DNA from: CAZQKE01 sp964593865
GTDB taxonomy: Bacteria > Chloroflexota > Anaerolineae > JAAYZQ01
Length of the DNA: 32,385 nt
Assembly (NCBI GenBank): GCA_964593865.1
Contig: CAZQKE010000126.1
Location: 1 to 32,385 of the forward strand
Direction of reading: 5' to 3'
The translations under genes were made by a program, and so were the position numbers. The notes beneath the pieces are model-generated. The model did no database searches. It was not told where the DNA came from and was given only the letters and a program-made list of their open reading frames with translations. Below are positions 1-7,759 of this stretch, piece after piece (the stretch's first letter is position 1; each line of letters starts with the position of its first letter).

Positions 1-806
1 AGCAGGTCCATGGCCGTCACCTGGAGGATGGCTAATGCGCTGCCGATGACCAGCACCGGCAGGGCCTGGAGCCACGTCCGGGCGTATCCTTCCCGGCCCA
101 GCACCAGGGCGGCGATCATGGAATTGATGATGACCAGCATGACCATCACCCCCACGCCGCTGAGCAACGCCAGGGCGTAGAGCAACGGGTTCCACCCGCT
201 GTGGACGGCCAGCACCAGCAGGGGAACCAGGGGCAGCAAGGCCAGCAGTTCCCAAAGGCTGCGGATGGACGGTTCGCGGGCCGGGTTGCGCCACAGGGTA
301 AAGTTGAAGATGGGCCAGGTCAGGATGATGAGGGCCAGCCCGTTGAGCAAACCGGTGGTCATCCGCAGCCAATTGCGCGGCTCGTACAGGTGTGGCGCGT
401 TGGGGAAGAAGGTCATGTAGGAATTCAAGCCGTCGAACCCCCAAAAGCCGATGAACAGCACCAACGCGGCCAGCACCGAAGGGGGAGGCAGCCGCGAGAC
501 GAATTTGCGGCGCAGCAAGAGCATGGCCGTCAGCCCCAGCAGAACCCCCAGGAATGTGCCCGTGCAGCGGGCGCAGAGGGGAAAGGGCCGATCCCCCAAA
601 AAGAAGGAGCGTTCCGGGATGCGGTGGCAAACGGCATAGCCGACCATGTCGGCCTTGCCCAACAGGTCGCCGGGGGATGCCACGGCGAAAAAGAGGATGA
701 CAAAGGCGGCCAGGGCGAACAGGACCAGCGTCAATTTTTTGTGAGGGTTGGGCATCCGCCGGATCTCGGTCGGGCGCGGCGGTTGTTGCGGTGCGTCGTT
801 GTTCAA
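1..806 (-). CDS. DUF2085 family membrane protein (3' end beyond window)
   Basis: Reading leftward, the frame stays open to the window edge, so the C-terminus is missing. The protein starts with a short Pro/Gln-rich cytoplasmic tail, then a hydrophobic helix, then the DUF2085 signature: a Cys-His pair followed by IPERSF, then CARCTG about 20 residues later. At least five further hydrophobic segments follow. The Cys/His signature suggests metal or disulfide chemistry at the membrane, but the family has no established function. I chose the TTG at 806 because an AGGAAAG-type ribosome site precedes it; an in-frame ATG at 755 has no such site. A divergent promoter (872-900) drives it away from the gene at 1052. 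Family call is firm; role unknown. Confidence 0.8.
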   Translation of the reverse strand, partial: MNNDAPQQPPRPTEIRRMPNPHKKLTLVLFALAAFVILFFAVASPGDLLGKADMVGYAVCHRIPERSFFLGDRPFPLCARCTGTFLGVLLGLTAMLLLRRKFVSRLPPPSVLAALVLFIGFWGFDGLNSYMTFFPNAPHLYEPRNWLRMTTGLLNGLALIILTWPIFNFTLWRNPAREPSIRSLWELLALLPLVPLLVLAVHSGWNPLLYALALLSGVGVMVMLVIINSMIAALVLGREGYARTWLQALPVLVIGSALAILQVTAMDL

Positions 807-871
807 CGGAGCTTTCCTTTCCCGTCAGTGTGATGTCCGGCGCGGCGGCAATCCGCGCCCCGGAGGGCCGT

Positions 872-900
872 ATTATACACCCGTTCCCCCAATTTGCCCA
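872..900 (-). promoter_or_regulatory. sigma70-like promoter for the DUF2085 gene
   Basis: On the minus strand a -35-like TGGGCA (900-895) is followed after 17 nt by a perfect TATAAT (877-872). It lies about 65 nt upstream of the TTG start at 806 and is back to back with the rightward promoter at 910-937. Confidence 0.6.
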
Positions 901-909
901 CTCGCCCAC

Positions 910-937
910 TTGCCCATTTCCGAAAACGTGGTACAAT
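910..937 (+). promoter_or_regulatory. sigma70-like promoter for the MetH-activation-like gene
   Basis: TTGCCC (910-915), 16-nt spacer, TACAAT (932-937), preceded by TGG. It is divergent from the promoter at 872-900. The predicted transcript would contain the whole palindrome at 959-1033 in its leader. Confidence 0.55.
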
Positions 938-958
938 GCCCGCCAGCGGTTCGGGAAG

Positions 959-1033
959 TTGAACCGCCAAGACGCCAAGGGCGCAAAGAGAAGTAAAAAA
1001 AGCCTTTGCGTTCTTGGCGCGTTGGCGGTTCAA
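959..1033 (+). repeat. single copy of the 'CGCCAAG' palindrome in a gene leader
   Basis: Two arms of 31 nt (959-989 and 1003-1033) pair with about five mismatches around a purine-rich loop. Each arm begins TTGAACCGCC and is built from CGCCAAG/CGCAAAG words. The element is related to the units of the tandem array at 23690-24420. On the coding strand of its downstream gene it has a purine loop, as the array does on the coding strand of the molybdenum hydroxylase gene. It ends 18 nt before the ATG at 1052. Confidence 0.85.
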
Positions 1034-1051
1034 AAAGAAGGGGAAAAAACG

Positions 1052-1753
1052 ATGCCTGTGTTACGAGACATACCCATCACCTTGAGCGCGGAAGAGGTCG
1101 TCGCCATCCCCAAGGGGAAGCCGATCCGGCCTGCCTTGCTCCGCGATGCCGAAGAAGCCATTGCCCTGGGCCGGACCCTTTGGCAGCCCCAGGCGGTCTA
1201 CGAATGGTTCGACGTCCTGGCCGTGGAAGGAGAAACCGCCTACCTGGCCGTCCCCGACCGACCCGATGGCCGGGCCGCCCTCCACATCGGCCCCAAAGCC
1301 GACCTGCTGGCCCCGGCCCGGCGGGCGATGGTGGGCGTCGCCACCATCGGCCCCGCCCTGGAACGGCGGGTGGAGGAGATGCAAGCCGCCGGAGAGCACC
1401 TGAAGGCTTATATGCTGGACAGCGCGGGGGTGGTCGCCCTGGGCGCCGTCGGCGAGGCCCTGCGCCGCCTGGTCGAACGGACGGCCCATCACCGGGGGTG
1501 GGGCGTGGGCGCGGCCCTCAGCCCCGGCTCCCTGGTCGGCTGGCCGGTGCAGGGCCAGCAAGAGCTCTGCGCCCTTGTGCCCCTGGAAACCATCGGCGTC
1601 CATCTGACCGAATTTTACGTCCTGGTCCCCCACAAGTCGGTCTCGGTCCTCATGGGCATCGGGCCGGACTATCCTACGCAACAGGTGGGATCGGTGTGCA
1701 AATACTGCGCCTTGCAAAAGAGTTGCTGGCGACGACGGGAGGATCCATCATGA
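1052..1753 (+). CDS. MetH-activation-domain-like protein (corrinoid-associated)
   Basis: A 233-residue protein resembling the activation (SAM-binding) domain of B12-dependent methionine synthase as a free-standing protein. The recognisable part is the central AYMLDSAGVVALGAVGEAL region followed by a GVGAALSPGSLVGWPVQGQ stretch. The C-terminus carries Cys216-x2-Cys219-x5-Cys225, which could bind a metal or iron-sulfur cluster. Free-standing proteins of this type are known near corrinoid methyltransferases, but no corrinoid-binding protein or methyltransferase is in this window. The ATG at 1052 follows a GGGG-rich ribosome site at 8 nt. It overlaps the next gene by 4 nt (ATGA), implying translational coupling and a shared task. 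Alternative: a structural relative with no link to cobalamin. Confidence 0.7.
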   Translation: MPVLRDIPITLSAEEVVAIPKGKPIRPALLRDAEEAIALGRTLWQPQAVYEWFDVLAVEGETAYLAVPDRPDGRAALHIGPKADLLAPARRAMVGVATIGPALERRVEEMQAAGEHLKAYMLDSAGVVALGAVGEALRRLVERTAHHRGWGVGAALSPGSLVGWPVQGQQELCALVPLETIGVHLTEFYVLVPHKSVSVLMGIGPDYPTQQVGSVCKYCALQKSCWRRREDPS

Positions 1754-3768
1754 GCATCGTTCTCGGCATTGACACCGGCGGAACCTACACCGACGCGGCC
1801 CTGGTGGACCAGAGCAACGGCCAGGTACTCTGCGCGGCCAAAGCCCTGACCACCCGCCGCGACCTATCTATCGGCATCGGCGGCGCGGTGGACGCCGTCT
1901 TTCGGCAGCCGGGCGCGCCCCCGCCCGATGCGGTGCGCCTGGCGGCCCTCTCCACCACCCTGGCCACCAACGCCATCGTCGAAGGCCAGGGCAGCCCCAT
2001 CTGCCTGGTCCTCATCGGCTACGACCCGGACCTGATCCGCCAATACAACTTTGAACGGGAGCTTGTGACCGACGACGTAGTGTACATTTCCGGCGGTCAC
2101 GACCTGCACGGCAACGAAGCCGCCCCCCTGGATGAGGAAGCGTTGCGGCGGGCGGTGGCGGAGCGGCAGGGCCGGGTGGAGGCTTTTGGCGTTTCGGCCT
2201 ATTTTGGGGTGCGCAACCCGGCCCATGAGCTGCGGGCCAAAGAGATCATCACCGAACTGAGCGGCCTGCCCGTCACCACCGGCCACGAGTTGACGACGCG
2301 CCTCAACTCGGTGCGAAGGGCGACGACGGTGGCCCTCAACGCCCGGTTGGTCCCCCTGCTGCGGGAGCTGATTGAAACGCTGCGCCGCACCCTGCGGGAG
2401 CGGTCCATCACCGCGCCGCTGATGGTCGTCAAGGGGGATGGCTCCCTGGTGCGGGCCGAATGGGCCATGCAGCGGCCCATCGAAACGATCCTTTCCGGTC
2501 CGGCGGCCAGCGCGGTGGGGGCCTGGCATCTGGCCGCCCAGGCGGGCGACGACCTGCACGACGGCAACCTGTGGGTTGTGGATGTGGGCGGCACGACGAC
2601 CGACATCGCCGCCTTGCGCGAAGGACGGCCCCGCATCAACCCGGCGGGCGCGCAGGTGGGCCGCTGGCGGACGATGGTCGAAGCGGTGGATGTCTACACC
2701 GTGGGGTTGGGCGGCGATAGCCACGTCCGCCTGGACGGCGACCGGCGGCTGCGCATCGGCCCCCAACGGGTCGTGCCCCTCAGCCTGCTGGCCCGCGACT
2801 ACCCGGAGGTGTTGGATGAGCTGCGCAGCCAGCTCACCCTCCCGCCCCGCCCCGAAATCGCCGGGCAGTTCCTGATCGCCCGCCGCCGCCCGGAGCGGCT
2901 GCTGGACGAAGCGGAGCAGGCCGTCCTGGACCGGGTGGCCGAAGGGCCGGTCTCCGTGGCGACGCTGGCCCGCGAATCGCGCCTGAGTGCTCTGATCGGG
3001 CGTCGGGTGGACGACCTGGTGGCCGAGCGGTGGGTGCTGCGGGCCGGGTTCACCCCCACCGACGCCCTCCACGCCCTGGGCCGCCTGGACCTGTGGAACC
3101 GAGAGGCGGCGGAGCTGGGGGCCAAGATACTGGCCGCCCAGGCCCGGCAGCCTGTGGCGGAGCTGTGCCGCGCCGTGGTGGAAGGCGTCTCCCGGCGGGC
3201 AGCCACCGCCCTGGTGGACAAGGCGTTGAGCGACGAAAGCCATCTGCCCGATTGGGAACGCGAACCGACGGCGACCCTCTTGCGGGACCGCGCCCTGGGT
3301 GGCAAAGAGGAAGGGGAGATAACGTGCAGCCTGACCCTACGCCATCCGGTGGTCGCCATCGGCGCGCCGGTGGAAGCCTACATGCCCCTGGCTGCCGAAC
3401 GGCTCCACACCCGGCTGATCATCCCGCCCCACGCCGAGGTGGCCAATGCCGTGGGCGCCGTCGTCGGCGGCGTGGTCCAACGCCGGCGGGTGCTCATCAC
3501 CCCCTTGGAGGAGGAAGGCTGGTTGCGGGTGCACCTGCCCCAGGGGGTGCGCGATTTCCGCGATGTGGAAGAAGCGGTAGCCTATGCCCAGGCCCAGATG
3601 CGCCCCTGGATGGAGGAACTGGCCCGCCGGGCCGGAGCCGACCAGGTTGAGGTCCAAATGACCCGCCAGGACAAGGAAGTACTGGTCCGCGCCGGCTGGG
3701 GCGACCGGCTCTACCTGGGCAGCGAGCTGACTTTCACCGCCGTCGGGCGGCCCAGCCCGGCCAAATGA
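1750..3768 (+). CDS. Hydantoinase/oxoprolinase family ATPase (HyuA-like)
   Basis: A 672-residue ASKHA-fold protein. The N-terminal phosphate loop GIDTGGTYTDAALVD lies at residues 6-20, and a second one, VVDVGGTTTDIAAL, is mid-protein after the ILSGPAASAVGA segment; both are typical of the hydantoinase/5-oxoprolinase A family. Downstream, a region rich in short helices (PVSVATLARESRLSALIGRRV) looks like a winged-helix insertion. Family members hydrolyse ATP to open cyclic amides or, in some branches, serve as energy-coupled reactivators. No HyuB partner follows, and the partner upstream is the MetH-activation-like protein (4-nt overlap). That makes a role beside a corrinoid protein as plausible as hydantoin hydrolysis. 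The start is fixed by the ATGA overlap. Confidence 0.8.
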   Translation: MSIVLGIDTGGTYTDAALVDQSNGQVLCAAKALTTRRDLSIGIGGAVDAVFRQPGAPPPDAVRLAALSTTLATNAIVEGQGSPICLVLIGYDPDLIRQYNFERELVTDDVVYISGGHDLHGNEAAPLDEEALRRAVAERQGRVEAFGVSAYFGVRNPAHELRAKEIITELSGLPVTTGHELTTRLNSVRRATTVALNARLVPLLRELIETLRRTLRERSITAPLMVVKGDGSLVRAEWAMQRPIETILSGPAASAVGAWHLAAQAGDDLHDGNLWVVDVGGTTTDIAALREGRPRINPAGAQVGRWRTMVEAVDVYTVGLGGDSHVRLDGDRRLRIGPQRVVPLSLLARDYPEVLDELRSQLTLPPRPEIAGQFLIARRRPERLLDEAEQAVLDRVAEGPVSVATLARESRLSALIGRRVDDLVAERWVLRAGFTPTDALHALGRLDLWNREAAELGAKILAAQARQPVAELCRAVVEGVSRRAATALVDKALSDESHLPDWEREPTATLLRDRALGGKEEGEITCSLTLRHPVVAIGAPVEAYMPLAAERLHTRLIIPPHAEVANAVGAVVGGVVQRRRVLITPLEEEGWLRVHLPQGVRDFRDVEEAVAYAQAQMRPWMEELARRAGADQVEVQMTRQDKEVLVRAGWGDRLYLGSELTFTAVGRPSPAK

Positions 3769-3787
3769 GGCAAAGCACAAGGCTCTT

Positions 3788-3816
3788 TTGCGCAAACGGC
3801 CCATCTCTGGTAAACT
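3788..3816 (+). promoter_or_regulatory. candidate promoter for dnaX-ybaB-recR
   Basis: TTGCGC (3788-3793), 17-nt spacer, TAAACT (3811-3816) preceded by TGG. It lies in the 78-nt gap before dnaX and ends 30 nt before the GTG start. The -35 and -10 each match consensus only partly. Confidence 0.45.
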
Positions 3817-3846
3817 AGGGCGGCAGATCGGAAGGGCTGAACAATT

Positions 3847-5436
3847 GTGACGACCCAGGCACTGTATCTCAAGTACCGTCCTCAAACCTTTGACGAAGTG
3901 GTGGGCCAAGAGCCGATCACCCGCACCCTGCGCAATGCCCTGCGCCAGGGCAGACTCCGCCACGCCTATCTCTTTACCGGCCCCCGTGGGACGGGCAAGA
4001 CGACGACGGCACGGCTCTTGGCCAAGGCGGTCAACTGCCTGGCCCCGGAAGAGGAACGACCCTGCAACAAATGCTCCCTGTGCATCGCCATCAACGAAGG
4101 GCGGCTGCTGGACCTCATTGAGATTGACGCTGCCAGCAACCGGGGCATCGACGAAATCCGCGACATCCGAGAAAAGGTCGGCTTCCGGCCCAACGAGGGC
4201 CGCTACAAGGTATACGTCTTGGACGAGGCCCACATGCTCACCGAACCGGCCTTCAATGCCCTGCTCAAGACCCTGGAAGAGCCGCCCCCCCATGTGATCT
4301 TTTGCCTGGTCACGACCGATCCCCACAAAATCCCGGCAACCATCACCTCCCGCTGCCAACGCTTTGATTTCAGACGCGTCTCGGTAGAAGCCATCGTCTC
4401 CCGCCTTTCCTACATCGCCGAACAAGAGGGCGTGACCGTGGAACCGGCAGCCCTGGAACTGATCGCCCGCCAAAGCACCGGGGCCATGCGCGATGCCATC
4501 AGCCTCTTGGACCAGATGACCGGCTACGGCGACGAGATCACGCTGGAGCAGGTGCAGATGGTGCTGGGGACCGTCTCCGGGGAGGCGGCCAACGAACTGA
4601 TGGCCCACCTGGCCGAAGGGAACATCGCCGCCGGGCTGGACCTGATCAACCGCACCGTGGGCGATGGAGCCGATCCCCGCCAGTTTGCCCGCGAGATCGT
4701 CGAATCCCTGCGCGGGCTGCTCCTGATCCAGCAAGGGGCCGGGGCACGTTTGCTTCACGCCACCGCCGAGCAGGCCGCGGTGCTGGAAGATCTGGCCTCC
4801 AAGATGCCCACAGGGCGGTTGCTACGGGCCATCCGTCTCTTCAACGAGGCGGCGACCGATCTGCGACGTGGTCTGCAGACCATCCCCCAGTTGTCCCTGG
4901 AACTGGCCCTGGTGCAGAGCATCATAGAGAGCAGCCGACCGGAGCCGCAGGCCGCCGAACCCTCCCCCGCCCGGAGCCAACCCCGCCCCACCCCACCGCC
5001 CCCCGCGGAAGCCCGTCCCGCGGCCACCACGCCGACTCCGGTCAAACCCTCGCCACCTCCGCCCCCTTCGAACGGCTCACCGACCTTGGAGCGGGTGCAA
5101 GCCCAATGGGCCTCTTACATAGACGCCCTCAACGCCCGCAACAAGGTCACGGCAGCGGTGTTCCGCTCCGGCTGCCGACCGGTAGAAGTGGTAGACGACC
5201 AGGTGATCGTCACCGTCCCCAGCGCGATTCTGCGGGACAAAGTCGATCAGCCCCGGCGCAAGGCGGAGGCCCAAGAAGTACTGGCCCAAGTGCTGGGCAC
5301 AGCTTGCCGCCTGAAACTGGTCTTGGCCGATGATTATGTGCCTCGCACCCCACCTGCCCCGGCGGCTTCTGACGACATCCCGGAGGAATTGAGTCGCTGG
5401 GCTGCCGAACACGGCGCCCAGATCAAAACCGTTTGA
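3847..5436 (+). CDS. dnaX: DNA polymerase III subunit gamma/tau
   Basis: The 529-residue clamp-loader ATPase that assembles the sliding clamp. Visible: Walker A GPRGTGKT (45-52), four zinc-binding cysteines (64, 73, 76, 79), Walker B LDEAH (125-129), sensor region ending TSRC (167-170), a clamp-loader collar to about 350, then a Pro/Ala-rich linker (about 365-410) and a C-terminal domain like the tau part that contacts the polymerase and helicase. The start is GTG at 3847, with GGAAGGG upstream. It is first in a tight cluster with ybaB and recR, a widely conserved bacterial order. The polymerase alpha subunit gene lies only 2.3 kb downstream. Confidence 0.97.
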   Translation: MTTQALYLKYRPQTFDEVVGQEPITRTLRNALRQGRLRHAYLFTGPRGTGKTTTARLLAKAVNCLAPEEERPCNKCSLCIAINEGRLLDLIEIDAASNRGIDEIRDIREKVGFRPNEGRYKVYVLDEAHMLTEPAFNALLKTLEEPPPHVIFCLVTTDPHKIPATITSRCQRFDFRRVSVEAIVSRLSYIAEQEGVTVEPAALELIARQSTGAMRDAISLLDQMTGYGDEITLEQVQMVLGTVSGEAANELMAHLAEGNIAAGLDLINRTVGDGADPRQFAREIVESLRGLLLIQQGAGARLLHATAEQAAVLEDLASKMPTGRLLRAIRLFNEAATDLRRGLQTIPQLSLELALVQSIIESSRPEPQAAEPSPARSQPRPTPPPPAEARPAATTPTPVKPSPPPPPSNGSPTLERVQAQWASYIDALNARNKVTAAVFRSGCRPVEVVDDQVIVTVPSAILRDKVDQPRRKAEAQEVLAQVLGTACRLKLVLADDYVPRTPPAPAASDDIPEELSRWAAEHGAQIKTV

Positions 5437-5459
5437 CACGCAACGATGGAGGGAACCCC

Positions 5460-5822
5460 ATGGCAAAAGGCAAAGGGCAACGAATCCGCGCCGGTCGTCC
5501 CGGCGGACGCCCGGATATTCGGCGGCAGATTCAGATGCTGCAAGAGCAAATGTTGGCAACCCAAGAAGCTCTGGGTGAGCAGACGGTCACGGCGACCGCC
5601 GGCGGCGGCGTGATTGAAGTAGTGATGGACGGCCACCAACGGCTTCGCTCCGTAACCATTGACCCGGAGGCGGTGGACCCCGAAGATGTGGAGATGCTCC
5701 AAGACCTGATCATCGCCGCCGTCAACGACGCCATTGAAAAATCACAGAGCCTGGCCGCCCAACAGATGAGCGCCCTCACCGGCGGCTTGGACCTGGGCAG
5801 CCTGGGCGGACTGCTGGGCTGA
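5460..5822 (+). CDS. ybaB: YbaB/EbfC family nucleoid-associated protein
   Basis: A 120-residue protein of the DNA-binding YbaB family, which coats DNA as a dimer and is classically encoded between dnaX and recR, as here. The core is an N-terminal helix (IRRQIQMLQEQMLATQEAL), a short beta sheet containing GGGVIEVVMDGHQRLRSVTID, and a C-terminal helix (DLIIAAVNDAIEKSQ). The basic, Gly/Arg-rich N-terminal extension of about 18 residues is an extra feature that could add DNA contacts. The ATG at 5460 has GGAGGG 6 nt upstream; a TTG at 5433 overlaps the dnaX stop and is less likely. One nucleotide separates its stop from recR. Confidence 0.93.
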   Translation: MAKGKGQRIRAGRPGGRPDIRRQIQMLQEQMLATQEALGEQTVTATAGGGVIEVVMDGHQRLRSVTIDPEAVDPEDVEMLQDLIIAAVNDAIEKSQSLAAQQMSALTGGLDLGSLGGLLG

Positions 5823-5823
5823 T

Positions 5824-6441
5824 ATGGCTGCCGTCACACCTGAACCGGTCACGCGCCTGATCGAGGCTTTTGCCCAACTGCCCGGCATCGGTCCCAAGAC
5901 CGCCTCGCGGTTGACCTTTTACCTGCTGCGCCGCCCGGCAGAGCAGGCGGAAACCCTGGCCCATGCCCTCCTTGACCTGAAGCAGAAAACCGTCTTTTGC
6001 GACATCTGCTACAACATCACGGAAACCAGCCCCTGCGCCGTCTGCCGCGACGAGCGACGCGACCGTTCCATCATCTGCGTTGTGGAAGAGCCTCTGGACG
6101 TGATCGCCATTGACCGCACCGGCGAGTACCACGGCCTGTACCACGTCCTGCACGGAGCCATCTCACCGGTGGAGGGAATCGGCCCTGACGAATTGCGCAT
6201 AGGCGAGCTGCTGACCCGCCTGCAAAAAGCCAGGGAACAAGGTGAACCGGTCCGGGAGGTCTTGTTGGCCACCAACCCCAACCTGGAGGGAGAGGCCACG
6301 GCCATGTACCTGGCCCGGTTGATTCGGCCCCTGGGCATCCGCGTTACGCGGCTGGCGCGGGGGCTGCCCGTGGGTGGCGACCTGGAATACGCCGACGCCG
6401 TGACGCTGGGGCGCGCGCTGCAAGGCCGACGGGAAATGTGA
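5824..6441 (+). CDS. recR: Recombination mediator RecR
   Basis: A 205-residue RecR of standard length. It shows a helix-hairpin-helix LPGIGPKTA (19-27), a four-cysteine zinc finger (Cys59, 62, 71, 74), a Toprim domain starting IICVVEEPLDVIAID, and the usual C-terminal Walker-like end (RLARGLPVGGDLEYAD). RecR works with RecO (and RecF) to load RecA on gapped DNA. It is the last gene of the dnaX-ybaB-recR cluster; its ATG lies one base after the ybaB stop. Confidence 0.97.
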   Translation: MAAVTPEPVTRLIEAFAQLPGIGPKTASRLTFYLLRRPAEQAETLAHALLDLKQKTVFCDICYNITETSPCAVCRDERRDRSIICVVEEPLDVIAIDRTGEYHGLYHVLHGAISPVEGIGPDELRIGELLTRLQKAREQGEPVREVLLATNPNLEGEATAMYLARLIRPLGIRVTRLARGLPVGGDLEYADAVTLGRALQGRREM

Positions 6442-6446
6442 GATTC

Positions 6447-6485
6447 AGGTCGCTCCTTTCGGGCCTGCGACCGTCTACGCGGACG
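6447..6485 (+). repeat. partial copy of the 'CGTGGACGG' leader element (family 2)
   Basis: This matches the outer half of the elements at 20775-20852 and 24424-24509 read on their complementary strand: a GTCGCTCCTTTCGGGCCTG stretch, then CCG and a GCGGACG tail. It forms its own hairpin (GGTCGC pairing with GCGACC). It begins 6 nt after the recR stop. The rest of the 6442-6572 gap holds another short inverted repeat (CTCCC/GGGAG, 6516-6540) without a T-run. Confidence 0.6.
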
Positions 6486-6572
6486 CTGCCCATCCCATAG
6501 CGCAAACCGGAAAACCTCCCCCCGGTTGAACCTGCGGGAGGGCAAAAGCGGAGGTATCTTCGGAGTAGAGAT

Positions 6573-7601
6573 ATGCCGACCGGTTATGTGTACGATCCGA
6601 TCTATCTCAAACATGACCTGCGGGGCCACCCCGAAAACCGGCAACGGTTGGAAACGATCCTGCGGGTGTTGAAGGAGCACAAGATGCTGGACCGGCTGAC
6701 GCCCATTGCTCCACAGCCGGTCTCCCCGGAGCGGTTGGAACGCTGCCACAGCCGACCGTACATTGAGCAGGTACGGCGTGTGGCCCAACAGGGTGGCGGA
6801 CACCTAGACATGGACACCTACGTTCGCCCCGCCAGCTACGACGCCGCCCTCATGGCCGCCGGAGGACTGGTAGAGGCGACACGGGCCGTCCTGGAAGGCG
6901 AGGTGGACAACGCCTTCGCCCTGGTCCGTCCGCCGGGCCACCACGCCCTCCGCGAACGGGGGATGGGCTTTTGCCTGTTCAACAACGTGGCCGTCGCCGC
7001 CCGCTACGCCCTAAGCGAAAAGGGCCTGGACCGGGTGCTCATTGTGGATTTTGACGTGCACCACGGCAACGGGACCCAAGACGAATTCGAGGCCGATCCG
7101 GCGGTGATGTACATCTCCACCCACCAGTACCCCCACTACCCCGGCACGGGCCACTGGCGCGAAACCGGCATCGGCCCCGGTGCGGGAACCGTTGTCAACG
7201 TGCCCCTGGGCGGCGGCGTAGGCGACGAGGGGTTTGCCCGCATCTTCGCCGAGGTGATCGGCCCGGCGGCCCGCCGCTTCCAACCGGACCTCATCCTGGT
7301 TTCCGCAGGGTACGACGCCCACTGGGACGACCCTCTGGCCTACATGCAGCTTTCGGTGGGCGGCTATGCGGCCATCGCCCGCGCCCTCCAGGATCTGGCC
7401 GCAGAGCTGTGCGGCGGTCGCCTGGTCTTTACCCTGGAAGGCGGCTACCACCTGACGGCCCTGGCCTACTCCATCCTCAGCACCTTCGCCGTCCTGCTGG
7501 GGGATGAGATGCTCCCACCCGACCCCCTTGGCCCTTCGCCGCGCAGCGAACGGCCCGTGGACGACGTGATCGCCCAGGTGCGCCGCATCCACAACCTGTA
7601 G
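6573..7601 (+). CDS. HDAC-family (class II-like) deacetylase
   Basis: A 342-residue zinc-dependent deacetylase of the HDAC/AcuC/acetylpolyamine amidohydrolase superfamily. Visible: VRPPGHHA with the catalytic His pair (123-124), GFCLFNNVAVAA, zinc ligands in DFDVHHGNGTQ (Asp161, His163) and Asp248 in SAGYDAHWDDPL, and the LEGGYHL segment near the end. Bacterial members remove acetyl groups from proteins (acetyl-CoA synthetase in the AcuC case) or polyamines; the sequence alone does not decide. The ATG at 6573 has GGAG 8 nt upstream. It stands between recR and dnaE on the same strand with its own 131-nt leader. Confidence 0.92.
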   Translation: MPTGYVYDPIYLKHDLRGHPENRQRLETILRVLKEHKMLDRLTPIAPQPVSPERLERCHSRPYIEQVRRVAQQGGGHLDMDTYVRPASYDAALMAAGGLVEATRAVLEGEVDNAFALVRPPGHHALRERGMGFCLFNNVAVAARYALSEKGLDRVLIVDFDVHHGNGTQDEFEADPAVMYISTHQYPHYPGTGHWRETGIGPGAGTVVNVPLGGGVGDEGFARIFAEVIGPAARRFQPDLILVSAGYDAHWDDPLAYMQLSVGGYAAIARALQDLAAELCGGRLVFTLEGGYHLTALAYSILSTFAVLLGDEMLPPDPLGPSPRSERPVDDVIAQVRRIHNL

Positions 7602-7616
7602 CGGATCTTGCCAGGT

Positions 7617-7743
7617 TTGCGCAAGTTGGAAACTTGCGCCACACAGCCGGGCGCAAGGGGAGAGCTCGGGCTGTGGCTTGCGCCGAGCATCGTAGCGCAA
7701 GCCTCCGGCTTGCGACTTGCGCAAGTTGGAAACTTGCGCCACA
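7617..7743 (+). repeat. cluster of short hairpin repeats in the dnaE leader
   Basis: A 27-nt direct repeat occurs at 7617-7643 and 7717-7743, exactly 100 bp apart. Each contains a perfect hairpin with 9-nt arms GCGCAAGTT / AACTTGCGC and a 3-nt loop. A third hairpin of the same design, CGCAAGCC-TCC-GGCTTGCG, lies at 7696-7714, and CACAGCC/GGCTGTG (7642-7648, 7669-7675) pairs across the middle. The block fills the gap between the deacetylase and dnaE and ends 17 nt before the dnaE ATG. Confidence 0.85.
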
Positions 7744-7759
7744 TCGGTATTTTTCCATC

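Noticed and set aside
201..833. Rightward reading frame of about 210 residues, Gln/Gly-rich, opposite the DUF2085 gene
   Set aside because: The minus-strand frame has a recognised family signature and membrane helices; the plus-strand composition is typical of a shadow frame in high-GC DNA.
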